From DATBGO01 sp050011895 (GTDB lineage Bacteria; Actinomycetota; Actinomycetes; Streptosporangiales; Streptosporangiaceae): a DNA stretch of 64,000 nt. This document shows positions 1-8,294 of this stretch, in pieces. The DNA lies in the NCBI GenBank assembly GCA_050011895.1, contig JBEKIF010000015.1:1-64000 (forward strand), in the 5' to 3' direction. The notes under the pieces were generated by a model. The model saw nothing but the letters and a program-made list of their open reading frames with translations. It was not told where the DNA came from and ran no database searches. Each line of letters begins with the position of its first letter. Position 1 is the stretch's first letter. Both the position numbers and the translations under genes were made by a program.

Positions 1-1
1 C

Positions 2-91
2 TGCCTGGACGCCGGCCACCGCTGGGACGAGATCTGGCAGCGGCCCCGCAGCCAGACGGCGCCACCTGACCTCGTCAGCCAGGCGAGCTGA
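2..91 (+). CDS. C-terminal fragment of an unidentified protein (5' truncated by window edge)
   Basis: An open frame runs in from the window edge and stops with TGA at 89-91. The visible 29 residues include CLDAGHRWDEIW and end in a polar tail, PDLVSQAS. The residue composition looks protein-like and the frame has no stop before 89, but there is too little to assign a family. It lies on the same strand as the SDR gene about 100 bp downstream and could belong to the same acyl-CoA-related cluster; that is inference only. Confidence 0.35.
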   Translation, partial: CLDAGHRWDEIWQRPRSQTAPPDLVSQAS

Positions 92-195
92 TCTTGCTAC
101 CTACAAGATTGGCGCACACCCAGTCTCGGCCAGGCCCACGGGCCGCGCCCAACCCGGCCCATCTTGCCTCGCGGGGCGGCAAGTATGCTCCGGCC

Positions 196-981
196 ATGGA
201 ACTGAACGGTGCGGCAGCGATCGTCTCCGGTGGTGCGAGCGGCCTTGGCGAGGCGACGGTGCGCGGACTTGCTGCGGCCGGCTGCCGGGTGCTGGTAGCC
301 GACCTCAGTGAAGACCAGGGCAGCGCGGTCGCCGATGCGGTGGGCGGCACGTTCGTCAGGACCGATGTCGTCGATGAGCACTCGGTGCAAGCCGCGGTTG
401 ACGCGGCCGCCGCTGGCCGGCCGCTGCGGGTCGCGGTGAGCTGCGCAGGCATAGGCTGGGCGGCCCGTACGGTCGGCCGCGACGGATCCCCCCATGACCT
501 GGCCGCCTACCGCAAGGTCATCGACGTCAACCTCATCGGCACGTTCAACCTGATGCGGATAGCCGCGGCGGCGATAGCGAAGACGCCGCCTGCCGACTCA
601 GACGGGCTCCGTGGGGTGATCATCAACACTTCGTCAGTCGCCGGCCTCGAGGGGCAGACCGGCCAGGTCGCCTACTCGGCTTCCAAGGGCGGGATCATCG
701 GAATGACCGTGCCTGCGGCCCGCGACCTCGCCGCGATCGGCATCCGGGTCAACACCATCTGTCCTGGCATTATCGACACGCCCATCTACGACTCGCCCAT
801 CTACGGATCGGGGCCGGCCCGCGAGGAGTTCAAGGCCAAGCTCACGGCTCCGGTGGTCTTCCCCAAGCGGATGGGCACGGCAGCGGAGTTCGCTCACCTG
901 GTCCGGGCGCTTATCGAGAATGACTACATGAACGCCGAAGTGGTCCGCTTCGACGGCGGCATCAGATTCCAGCCCAAGTGA
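196..981 (+). CDS. SDR-family 3-hydroxyacyl-CoA dehydrogenase (HSD17B10-like)
   Basis: Predicted NAD(P)-dependent short-chain dehydrogenase of 261 aa, the usual size for classical SDRs. It has the Rossmann glycine motif SGGASGLG near the N-terminus, the catalytic serine in NTSSVAG and the YSASK catalytic Tyr-Lys pair. The overall pattern (VARTD...DE, IDVNLIGTFN, CPGIIDTP) matches the type-2 3-hydroxyacyl-CoA dehydrogenase branch. I chose ATG 196 because the ORF upstream of it (from 94) is not SDR-like and MELNG leads straight into the first beta strand. The next gene is an enoyl-CoA hydratase 31 bp downstream, so a two-step acyl-CoA beta-oxidation-like operon is likely. The true substrate is not known. 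Confidence 0.85.
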   Translation: MELNGAAAIVSGGASGLGEATVRGLAAAGCRVLVADLSEDQGSAVADAVGGTFVRTDVVDEHSVQAAVDAAAAGRPLRVAVSCAGIGWAARTVGRDGSPHDLAAYRKVIDVNLIGTFNLMRIAAAAIAKTPPADSDGLRGVIINTSSVAGLEGQTGQVAYSASKGGIIGMTVPAARDLAAIGIRVNTICPGIIDTPIYDSPIYGSGPAREEFKAKLTAPVVFPKRMGTAAEFAHLVRALIENDYMNAEVVRFDGGIRFQPK

Positions 982-1012
982 GCTGAGGAGCAAGCGAGGC
1001 AGCGAGGTAGTG

Positions 1013-1777
1013 ATGACTGACGAAGTGGTCACCGAGGTGGCCGACGGGACCGCGGTCATCACGATCAACCGGCCCGAGGCGCGCAACGCGGTCAATGGCG
1101 AGGTGGCCCGCGGCATAGCGGCTGCCATCGACGAATTCGATGTCCGCAGCGACGTCCGGGTACTTGTGCTCACCGGCGCAGGTGGCAGTTTCTGCGCTGG
1201 CATGGACCTGAAGGGCTTCCTGGCCGGGGACACTCCGGTGGCTCCTGGCCGCGGCTTCGCGGGGATCACGCAGCGCCCGCCGCTGAAGCCGGTCATCGCG
1301 GCGGTCGAGGGCTACGCGCTGGCCGGGGGTTTCGAGATCGTGCTGGCCTGCGACCTCGTGGTGGCCAGCGACGCGGCCCTGTTCGGGCTTCCCGAGGTCC
1401 GGCGCGGCCTGGTCGCCGGCGCGGGCGGGCTGCTCAGGCTGGGCCGCCGGGTTCCTTATCACCTGGCAATGGAGATCATCCTGTCCGGCGAGCATTTCCC
1501 CGCGGCCAGGCTTGCCGAGGCGGGCCTCGTCAGCCGGCTTGTACCGGCGGGCCAGGCCCTCGCCGGGGCCAGGGAGCTAGCCGGGCGCGTCGCACAAGGC
1601 GCCCCGCTGGCACTGGCCGCCAGCAAGCGGGTCATCGTGGAGTCACCGGACTGGGGCAGCGCTGAGGCGTTCGCGCTGCAGGGCGAGATCATCAATCCCG
1701 TGTTCGGCTCAGCGGACGCGATCGAGGGCGCAGTGGCGTTCGCCGAGAAGCGCGCTCCGGTCTGGCGCGGCAAGTAG
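1013..1777 (+). CDS. Enoyl-CoA hydratase/isomerase (crotonase family)
   Basis: Crotonase-fold protein of 254 aa. The CoA/oxyanion-hole segments are visible: SFCAGMDLKGFL and GYALAGGFEIVLACD. Both positions equivalent to the two catalytic glutamates of rat crotonase are acidic (E of FEIV and E of LPEV), so hydratase activity is plausible. The start is either GTG 1010 or the adjacent ATG 1013; ATG is preferred, with purine-rich sequence (GAGGAG) upstream at about 986-991. It follows the SDR gene by 31 bp on the same strand, which supports a shared transcript acting on acyl-CoA intermediates. The specific substrate cannot be read from the sequence. Confidence 0.87.
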   Translation: MTDEVVTEVADGTAVITINRPEARNAVNGEVARGIAAAIDEFDVRSDVRVLVLTGAGGSFCAGMDLKGFLAGDTPVAPGRGFAGITQRPPLKPVIAAVEGYALAGGFEIVLACDLVVASDAALFGLPEVRRGLVAGAGGLLRLGRRVPYHLAMEIILSGEHFPAARLAEAGLVSRLVPAGQALAGARELAGRVAQGAPLALAASKRVIVESPDWGSAEAFALQGEIINPVFGSADAIEGAVAFAEKRAPVWRGK

Positions 1778-2245
1778 CCGGCGGCGTCCGGCGAGCACAG
1801 AACGTTGTCTGGTGGTAGCGGGCGGCCGCGGCGAGTCCAGTAGCGTTGTTCAGTAAGGGTAACCGGTCGGGTCCGGTGAGTAACGGCAGCCTTCGGTACG
1901 TAACCGGGCTATCGGCGCTGACCTGCTGCAGCGGGCGGTCGCTGTCAGTAGGCTGGTGCCTCCCGGTCCGGAGAGCGGGACCTGCGGCGGCCGCCTCAGC
2001 GAGCTTACGCTCGCTCGGCTTGCGCCAACGGGTTCGCGGGCCTACGGGGCCTCGGCAGCCGCCGTAACGCCGCCCGGTCAGCGGCCAGTCCGCTACGGGC
2101 GCTGACCGGCCGCCGCAGATCGGCTGACCGGCCGCAGTCGGCTGACCGGCCGCGCCGCGGTGGGCAGTTGAAATGACGCGCACCGTGCCAGGTCTCCTAG
2201 GCTTTCCGGCAGGGGTCAGCGTGGCCTGGCGACGAGGGAGATGAC
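1778..2245. other. 468-bp gene-free interval with three short direct repeats
   Basis: No convincing gene is seen. Near the 3' end the 13-mer GCTGACCGGCCGC occurs three times (2101-2113, 2123-2135, 2141-2153) at spacings of 22 and 18 bp. A ribosome-binding site for the next gene (GAGGGAG, 2234-2240) closes the interval. An open frame at 1846-2067 is low-complexity and judged spurious. Confidence 0.5.
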
Positions 2246-5200
2246 ATGACGGCTCCGCGGATCAGCGTTGTTGTGCCGTTTTACAACAACGAGGACCTGC
2301 TCGGTGACTGCCTGCAGTCGATCGCGGCCCAGACCTTCACCGACCTCGAAGTCATCATGGTGGATGACGGCTCGTCCGACGGTAGCGTCGCGGTCGCACG
2401 GGCCCGCGCGGCCGCCGACCCGAGGTTCAAGCTGATCCAGGTCCCCAACGGGGGACCCGGCTACGCCCGTAACCGCGGTATCGAGCGGGCCGCCGGCGAA
2501 TACCTGGCCTTCGTCGACGCCGATGACATGCTGCCTGCGCACGCCTACTCCAAGATGCTGCACACCCTGGAGGCCTCCGGATCAGATTTCGTCTCCGGCA
2601 ACGTGGAGCGGATAGGCCCGGCCGGGACCACCCAGTCGACAATGCACTCGCGCGCCATCAAGGACCGGAACATCGGCACGCACATCAGCAGGACGCCGCA
2701 GCTCTTCTGGGACGTCTCGGTGTGGAACAAGCTGTTCCGCAAGTCCTTCTGGGATGCCAGCGGGCTGGCTTTTCCCGAGGGCATGATCTGGGAGGACCTG
2801 CAGGCCATGACGAGGGCGCACGTCCTGGCCAAGGCCGTCGACGTGCTTCCCGACACCATCTACTACTGGCGGCAGCGCGGCAAGGGCCAGCTTTCGATCA
2901 CCCAGTCCCGGACGAACATCACCAACTTCAGGGACCGGATCACCGCGCTGACCGCCATTGACCGGTTCCTCGCCGAGCGCGGCTCGCCCAGCCTGCTGCG
3001 TGAACATCAGCGCAAAGCGCTGGTGAACGATCTGTGGCTGTATGTCGCTGACCTGTCAAGGACCAGCGACGAGTACCAGGCTGAGTTCGTCGAGCTGACA
3101 GGAAAATACCTGGCCCAGGTCGACCGGCGGGTACTCGCGAAGCTGCCCTCGACGCACAAGCTCGCGTACTACCTGGTCAGGACGGGCAGGCTGGATCAGC
3201 TCATCGAATTCAACGCCTGGCAGCAAGGGCAGCCGATCAAGACAATCCCGGTGGTCAGGCGGTTCGGCAGGCTCCGCGCCGACCTTCCGTTCCGCGACGA
3301 TCGCGCGCTCAAGATACCGGCCAGTATCTACCGGCCGCACTGGCGGGAACTCGATCCATTCGTCCGGGTCGACGGCATCGGCTGGGATGGGAACAAGCTC
3401 GTCGTCTCCGGCTGCGCATTTGTTCCGTCGATCGACATCACCAAGCGCAGGCATGCTTCCAAGATCGTCATCCTGCGCCCGGTTGGCCGGCGGCTGCCGC
3501 CGATCGTGCTGGTCGCCCGGTCGGTACCGCATCCCGATGCCACGGCATGGTCGGGCCAGAGTCGTTACTCCTACGACTGGGCCGGCTTCCGCCTTGAGAT
3601 CAGCCCGAGGTGGTTCCGCGCCGGGAGGCGCTGGCTGACCGGGGACTGGGACAGCCTGATCCTGGTCAGGGGCCGTGGGGTCTGGCGGCCCGCGCGGCTG
3701 CACACCCCGATCCGCGGGTCGGCCGAACGGCCGGAATTCCGCGAGGTAGCTCCAGGGATCCGGTTCGGGGCCCGGTGGGTGCGGCGTCAATTGCACGTCC
3801 AGGTGGTCGACACGCCTGCCGTGCTGCACGGCTGCCAGGAGTCAGGCGGCAAGCTTGCGATCGAGGTGGACGTCACCACTGCGACCCCGGCCAGCGCCGC
3901 GCATCTCGTCCTGAGCGGGCCGAAAGCCGCCGCGACGCTGCGGTTCGACGCGGCGGCCTCCCGGCTGGACGCCCGGACGCTGCGGCTGCGCGCTGAGGTC
4001 CCTGTCACAGCGGCTGGCGGACCGGGCCAGTCCGCTGACGGCGGCACCCAAGCTGCGGCCGACGGCCCGCCCGTTGAGTGGGAGCTGCATGTCGAGGCGG
4101 ACAGCCGCGGCCCGGTACGGGTCGCGTTCCCGGCCGCTCTGCCAGAGTTCAGGCACCACCTCGGGACGCGGGAAGTCGGCGTCGAGCGGGCCAGCGACGG
4201 CAACGTGATCATCGTCGGCAGGGGCGTCCGGCCGGTGATCGAGCGGCACGCCTGGAGCGAGGACGGCCGGCTCACGCTGACCGGCAGCTTCCCGGCCGCT
4301 GTTGCGGGCCGCCATGACGCCCTGCTACGGCGGCGCGGCTCGACTGATCAGCACCTGATCGGGTTCAGCCGGGATGGCGATCGCTTCACTATCGAGATCA
4401 CCGCTACCGGGATGCCGTCGTTCGGCCGGCTGCTGCCACTGCGCGATGGTTCCTGGGACATTCTCGTCCGCCGCGCTGACGATGCCGGCGGCGAGCTGAT
4501 CGTGCCCGGCTACGACCACGGGCGGCTGGCTCAGATCGATGACAAGAAGCTCGTCTTCGGGCCGAAGAGCTACCGCTTCACCACCTCCGGCTACGACACG
4601 CCGATCCTCGTCGTGGGCGCCGCGCTCAAGCACGCCGAGCAGGGCCGGGTGCAGCGGCGGGTACTGCGCAGCGTCTACTATCCGCTGCAGATGAAGCTCC
4701 CGATCAGGGATGCGGTCATGTTCGTCAGCTGGAAGGGCAAGCAATGCGGCGACAACCCGCGGGCCATCGCCGACGAGCTGCGCAAGCGAGGCGATGACCG
4801 GGAGCACATCTGGGCGGTGGCGGACTGGTCCGTGCCTGCGCCCGACGGCGCCCGCGCGGTGCTGACCGGTACCGAGGAGTATTTCGAGGCGCTGGCCAGG
4901 TCCCAGTACCTGATCGCCAACGACGACATGCAGGGCCACTATCAGAAGCGGGATGGCCAGGTATATGTGCAGACCTGGCATGGCACGCCGCTGAAGCGCA
5001 TCGGCTTTGACATCGACCAGCCGCAGTTCATCTCAGGCACCAGCTATTTCGATCACCTGGCCAGGGACGTCGCCAGATGGGACCTGTTGCTGTCGCCCAA
5101 TCCGTTCAGCACGCCGATCATGCGCAGGGCGTTCCACTACGACGGCGAGATCTGCGAGTCGGGGTACCCGAGAAACGATGTGCTGCACCGCGGCGACGCC

Positions 5201-5791
5201 GGCCAGGTGGCGGCCGACGTGCGGCGGCGGCTGGGGCTGCCGGACGGCCAGAAGGTGGTGCTTTACGCGCCGACCTGGCGGGACAACCAGTATTACGCCT
5301 CAGGGCGGTACCGCTTCGACTTCAGGCTCGATCTTGAGCGGGCCTGGAAGCAGCTAGGCGACGATCACGTGATCCTGGTCCGCGGCCATCATCACATGGC
5401 CGACGACGTGCCGGCGGGCGCCCGGCCCGGTTTCGCGGTCAACGTGACCCGCTATCCGGACATCTCCGAGCTCTTCCTGGTCAGCGACCTCCTGGTGACC
5501 GACTACTCGTCGGTGATGTTCGACTTCGCGCCAACCGGCAAGCCCATGCTGTTCTTCACCTACGACCTCGATCAGTACCGGGATAATCTCCGCGGCTTCT
5601 ACTTCGACTTCGAGGCCGAGGCACCCGGCCCGCTGCTGGCCACCTCGGACGAGGTGATCGCGGCCATCGGTGACATCGGCCCGGTCGCGGCCAGCCATCA
5701 CGATGCCTACGCAGCCTTTGCCGCTAAGTTCTGCCCGCTGGATGATGGTAAGGCCAGTGCGAGGGCCTGCGACCGGATCTTCGGCGGTTAG
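2246..5791 (+). CDS. Two-domain GT2 glycosyltransferase - TagF-like glycerophosphotransferase
   Basis: Protein of 1181 aa with two recognisable transferase domains. Residues about 1-230 are a GT-A fold GT2: ISVVVPFYNNEDLLGDC, VDDGSSDGS and the metal-binding FVDADD. Residues about 815-1180 match the CDP-glycerol:poly(glycerophosphate) transferase family, with FVSWKGKQCGDN near 825, QTWHGTPLKR near 910 and VTDYSSVMFDFAPTGKP near 1085. The middle 350-400 residues are beta-rich and unassigned. The start ATG 2246 has a good Shine-Dalgarno (GAGGGAG). Family knowledge points to synthesis of a teichoic-acid-like or glycerol/ribitol-phosphate glycopolymer at the inner membrane face. The next gene is a membrane glycosyltransferase, consistent with a surface-polymer role. 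Substrates are unknown. Confidence 0.85.
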   Translation: MTAPRISVVVPFYNNEDLLGDCLQSIAAQTFTDLEVIMVDDGSSDGSVAVARARAAADPRFKLIQVPNGGPGYARNRGIERAAGEYLAFVDADDMLPAHAYSKMLHTLEASGSDFVSGNVERIGPAGTTQSTMHSRAIKDRNIGTHISRTPQLFWDVSVWNKLFRKSFWDASGLAFPEGMIWEDLQAMTRAHVLAKAVDVLPDTIYYWRQRGKGQLSITQSRTNITNFRDRITALTAIDRFLAERGSPSLLREHQRKALVNDLWLYVADLSRTSDEYQAEFVELTGKYLAQVDRRVLAKLPSTHKLAYYLVRTGRLDQLIEFNAWQQGQPIKTIPVVRRFGRLRADLPFRDDRALKIPASIYRPHWRELDPFVRVDGIGWDGNKLVVSGCAFVPSIDITKRRHASKIVILRPVGRRLPPIVLVARSVPHPDATAWSGQSRYSYDWAGFRLEISPRWFRAGRRWLTGDWDSLILVRGRGVWRPARLHTPIRGSAERPEFREVAPGIRFGARWVRRQLHVQVVDTPAVLHGCQESGGKLAIEVDVTTATPASAAHLVLSGPKAAATLRFDAAASRLDARTLRLRAEVPVTAAGGPGQSADGGTQAAADGPPVEWELHVEADSRGPVRVAFPAALPEFRHHLGTREVGVERASDGNVIIVGRGVRPVIERHAWSEDGRLTLTGSFPAAVAGRHDALLRRRGSTDQHLIGFSRDGDRFTIEITATGMPSFGRLLPLRDGSWDILVRRADDAGGELIVPGYDHGRLAQIDDKKLVFGPKSYRFTTSGYDTPILVVGAALKHAEQGRVQRRVLRSVYYPLQMKLPIRDAVMFVSWKGKQCGDNPRAIADELRKRGDDREHIWAVADWSVPAPDGARAVLTGTEEYFEALARSQYLIANDDMQGHYQKRDGQVYVQTWHGTPLKRIGFDIDQPQFISGTSYFDHLARDVARWDLLLSPNPFSTPIMRRAFHYDGEICESGYPRNDVLHRGDAGQVAADVRRRLGLPDGQKVVLYAPTWRDNQYYASGRYRFDFRLDLERAWKQLGDDHVILVRGHHHMADDVPAGARPGFAVNVTRYPDISELFLVSDLLVTDYSSVMFDFAPTGKPMLFFTYDLDQYRDNLRGFYFDFEAEAPGPLLATSDEVIAAIGDIGPVAASHHDAYAAFAAKFCPLDDGKASARACDRIFGG

Positions 5792-5834
5792 CCCGGTGAA
5801 ATCTGGCTTATCCGGATTGGGCGACAGATAGATC

Positions 5835-5840
5835 TATATT
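5835..5840 (+). promoter_or_regulatory. Possible -10 box for a leaderless transcript
   Basis: TATATT stands out in a GC-rich background and ends 9 bp before the GTG start at 5850, the distance expected if transcription starts at or next to the start codon. No well-spaced -35 is visible, so this is tentative. Confidence 0.3.
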
Positions 5841-5849
5841 CTTGGCGCC

Positions 5850-7505
5850 GTGATCGGAGATCGCTTTGCCTCGCGCGCCCGTCCGAGCGACGGTGACGCC
5901 GCTCCCGCCGGATCGCCGGAGGATGAGACCGCAGGCGGCTCGTCGCCCCGGCGCGGCCGGGCGCGGCTCATCACCGGGCTTCTGTTCGCCGTCCCTGCCG
6001 TTGCCGAGCTGGCCGTGGGCGGCTACCGGATCGGCGGGCCGTCGCTGTGGCGTGACGAGGGCTACACCCTTGAGGCGGCACACCGCTCTCGCGGCGAGAT
6101 CCTAGCGCTACTTGCCCACCTGGACGCGGTGCACGGTCTCTACTACCTGTTCATGCACTACGTGGTGGGCGTGCTGGGCAGCTCGGCGACGGCCTTGCGG
6201 CTGCCGTCGCTTTTGGGCATGAGCGCGGCGGCCGGGATGATCGCCGTGGTTGGCCGGCGCCTGGCGGTGTCCTCGGCGGTGCCATCGCCGCCGGTCATCG
6301 GGATGGTGGCCGGCCTGGTGTTCGTAGCCATCCCGCAGACCACGTACTACGCACAGGACGCGCGGCCGTACGGACTGACGGCCTTCTTCGCCGTCACCGC
6401 CAGTTACTTCCTGATCAGGGCCGCCGCTGACGGCCGCTGGCGATGGTGGACCTGTTACGCCGCGGCGATTGCCGTCACGACATGGTCTAGCCTGTTCGCG
6501 CTGCTGCTGCTCGTCGCGCACGGTGTGACGGTGCTGGCCGCGCGGTTCCAGCCACCGTCGCCGGAGGGCGCCCCGGCGCGCGCCGCGGCGCCTGCGGTGG
6601 CCGGGTTCCGGCCGCCCGGGCTGGCCAGATGGCTGGTCGCGGCAGCCGGTGCGCTGCTGGTCGTTTCCCCGCTGTTCGTCCTCGGTTACCGCCAGTCCGG
6701 GATCCTGACGTGGATTACCCGGCCCGGGGCAGCAGCCATCATGCGGATGCTGTCGGACCTGGCCGGCTCCAGGCCGCTGCTACCGCTGGTCACCGTGATC
6801 GCGCTGGCCGGCGTGGCAAGCGGCGTCAGCGCTCGCCGGGGAGAACTCAGCCTGGCTTCGATGGCGCTGCCGTGGCTGGCGCTGCCGCCGCTGATCCTGC
6901 TGGCAGCATCCGAGGTCCACCCGATCTATGTCGAGCGCTACGTGAACTTCTGCGTTCCGGCGGTGGCGCTGCTGGTGGCGGCCGGACTCGGCTGGCTGGT
7001 CAGGCAGGTCGCCCGGATACCGCTGGGGGCCAGCAGCCGGGTACTCGCGTGGCTGCCCTCGGCGGCACTCGCTGTAGCGCTCGTGGTGCTACTGGTCGGG
7101 CCCCAGCAGGCAGCCAGGCGGACCGCCGCGCGACCCGACAACCTGCGCGCGGTCGCAGCGGTTCTCTCGGCCCATGAGCAGCCCGGCGACGCGGTTTTCT
7201 ATCTCCCATCCGAGGCACGGCTGATCAGCTTCTCCTACCCCGCCCCGTTCCGGCGGCTGCGGGACGTAGCGCTGGCCGGCCCCGTTGCGGCATCGGTCAC
7301 CCTGATCGGCGTCCAGGTGCCGCCCGCGACGGTGGCGGACCGGTTCGCCGGCGCGTCCAGGGTGTGGACCGTGACCTGGTCCGGCAAGGCCAATCTCGGC
7401 TCGCTCGGTCCGACCGGGCGAGCGGAGCTAGCCATGCTCAGCCAGCTGCGCATGGTCCAGCGCTGGCAGCTGCGGTCGGTGGTGCTGACCCTGTACGCGC
7501 GGTAG
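5850..7505 (+). CDS. Polytopic membrane glycosyltransferase (ArnT/PMT-like, GT-C fold)
   Basis: Integral membrane protein of 551 aa with many hydrophobic segments. After a polar 45-residue N-terminus comes a first membrane helix and then SLWRDEGYTLEAAH, the acidic first-loop motif expected of GT-C lipid-linked sugar transferases, followed by a lumenal HGLYYLFMHY segment. Family knowledge: such enzymes move a sugar from a polyprenyl phosphate donor to a polymer or protein outside the membrane. The start is GTG 5850, 10 bp after a TATATT hexamer, so the mRNA may be leaderless. It lies 58 bp after the GT2/TagF-like gene and is convergent with the sigma factor gene (44 bp gap). Confidence 0.75.
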   Translation: MIGDRFASRARPSDGDAAPAGSPEDETAGGSSPRRGRARLITGLLFAVPAVAELAVGGYRIGGPSLWRDEGYTLEAAHRSRGEILALLAHLDAVHGLYYLFMHYVVGVLGSSATALRLPSLLGMSAAAGMIAVVGRRLAVSSAVPSPPVIGMVAGLVFVAIPQTTYYAQDARPYGLTAFFAVTASYFLIRAAADGRWRWWTCYAAAIAVTTWSSLFALLLLVAHGVTVLAARFQPPSPEGAPARAAAPAVAGFRPPGLARWLVAAAGALLVVSPLFVLGYRQSGILTWITRPGAAAIMRMLSDLAGSRPLLPLVTVIALAGVASGVSARRGELSLASMALPWLALPPLILLAASEVHPIYVERYVNFCVPAVALLVAAGLGWLVRQVARIPLGASSRVLAWLPSAALAVALVVLLVGPQQAARRTAARPDNLRAVAAVLSAHEQPGDAVFYLPSEARLISFSYPAPFRRLRDVALAGPVAASVTLIGVQVPPATVADRFAGASRVWTVTWSGKANLGSLGPTGRAELAMLSQLRMVQRWQLRSVVLTLYAR

Positions 7506-7549
7506 GACTCAGGCCGGCCCGGCAGGCCGCACTGCGGGCCCGGCAGGCG

Positions 7550-8131
7550 TCACCGCGACATCGCCGCGAGGCCCCGGCCCGGCGCGTAGGCGCGCAGCCG
7601 CTCGCGGAGCTTCTCGCGGCCGCGGTGCAGCCGCGACATCACGGTGCCGATCGGCGTTCCCATGATCTCCGCGATCTCCTTGTACGGGTAGCCCTCGATG
7701 TCGGCGAGGTAGATCGCCACCCTGAACTCCTTCGGGAGGTCCCGCAGCGCCCGTAGCACGTCGGAGTCAGCCATCCGGTCGAGCGCCTCGGTCTCGGCCG
7801 AGGCCGCGGGCGGGCTCAGCGGGTCAGTTCCGACCTGCCAGTCCTCCTGGAAGTCGATACCCAGCGGCTGGACGGGTTCGCGCCGCTTCCGCCGGTAGTT
7901 GTTGATGAACGTATTCGCGAGGATCCTGTGCAGCCAGGCACGCAGGTTGGTTCCCGGCTTGAACTGGTGGAACGCCGCATAGGCCTTGACGAACGTCTCC
8001 TGGACCAGATCCTCGGCGTCGCTGGCGTTCCTCGTCATGCGGAGAGCGGCAGGATAAAGCTGACCAAAATAGGGCATGACATCTCGTTCGAAGCGCGCGT
8101 CCTGCTCTGGTGTCTGCTCTTTCTTCCCCAT
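7550..8131 (-). CDS. sigR: SigR/SigH-type ECF RNA polymerase sigma factor (orphan)
   Basis: ECF sigma factor of 193 aa. Region 2 reads ALRMTRNASDAEDLVQETF and AYAAFHQFKPGTNLRAWL, and region 4 reads YLADIEGYPYKEIAEIMG then TPIGTVMSRLHRGREKL. These strings match the SigR/SigH thiol-oxidative-stress group. The start is ATG 8131 (AGGGATGGGG upstream). The longer TTG start at 8158 is rejected because it would add a TTA leucine codon and has no Shine-Dalgarno. Family knowledge: SigR is held by the zinc anti-sigma RsrA, normally encoded immediately downstream. Here only 44 bp separates the stop from a convergent unrelated gene, so no adjacent anti-sigma exists. A sigma-70-like promoter is seen upstream. 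Confidence 0.9.
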   Translation of the reverse strand: MGKKEQTPEQDARFERDVMPYFGQLYPAALRMTRNASDAEDLVQETFVKAYAAFHQFKPGTNLRAWLHRILANTFINNYRRKRREPVQPLGIDFQEDWQVGTDPLSPPAASAETEALDRMADSDVLRALRDLPKEFRVAIYLADIEGYPYKEIAEIMGTPIGTVMSRLHRGREKLRERLRAYAPGRGLAAMSR

Positions 8132-8205
8132 CGCCGCCCCATCCCTGGTTAAAGACAACCTAATAGACGCAGCAGCGGGCCGTCACGATGCGTGATCTGC
8201 GCAAC

Positions 8206-8234
8206 ATTATTTTGGCGATTCCAAACAGGGACAA
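8206..8234 (-). promoter_or_regulatory. Sigma-70-like promoter of the sigma factor gene
   Basis: On the minus strand TTGTCC (8229-8234) and AATAAT (8206-8211) are separated by exactly 17 bp, about 75 bp upstream of the ATG at 8131. The stretch is AT-rich relative to its surroundings. A GGAAT lies in the same interval, but its nearest GTT is 12 bp away rather than the 18 bp of the SigR consensus, so autoregulation is not evident. Confidence 0.45.
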
Positions 8235-8294
8235 AAACGCCTATTCACCACGATAATCAAGCCGTGTAGTTACGCTCTGCGTAAAACGCCCCGA

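Noticed and set aside
1846..2067. 73-aa frame in the gap before the GT2/TagF-like gene
   Set aside because: Low complexity, no ribosome-binding site, no recognised domain.
8132..8260. SigR autoregulatory promoter (GGAAT-N18-GTT)
   Set aside because: GGAAT is present but the nearest GTT is 12 bp away; a sigma-70-like promoter explains the region better.
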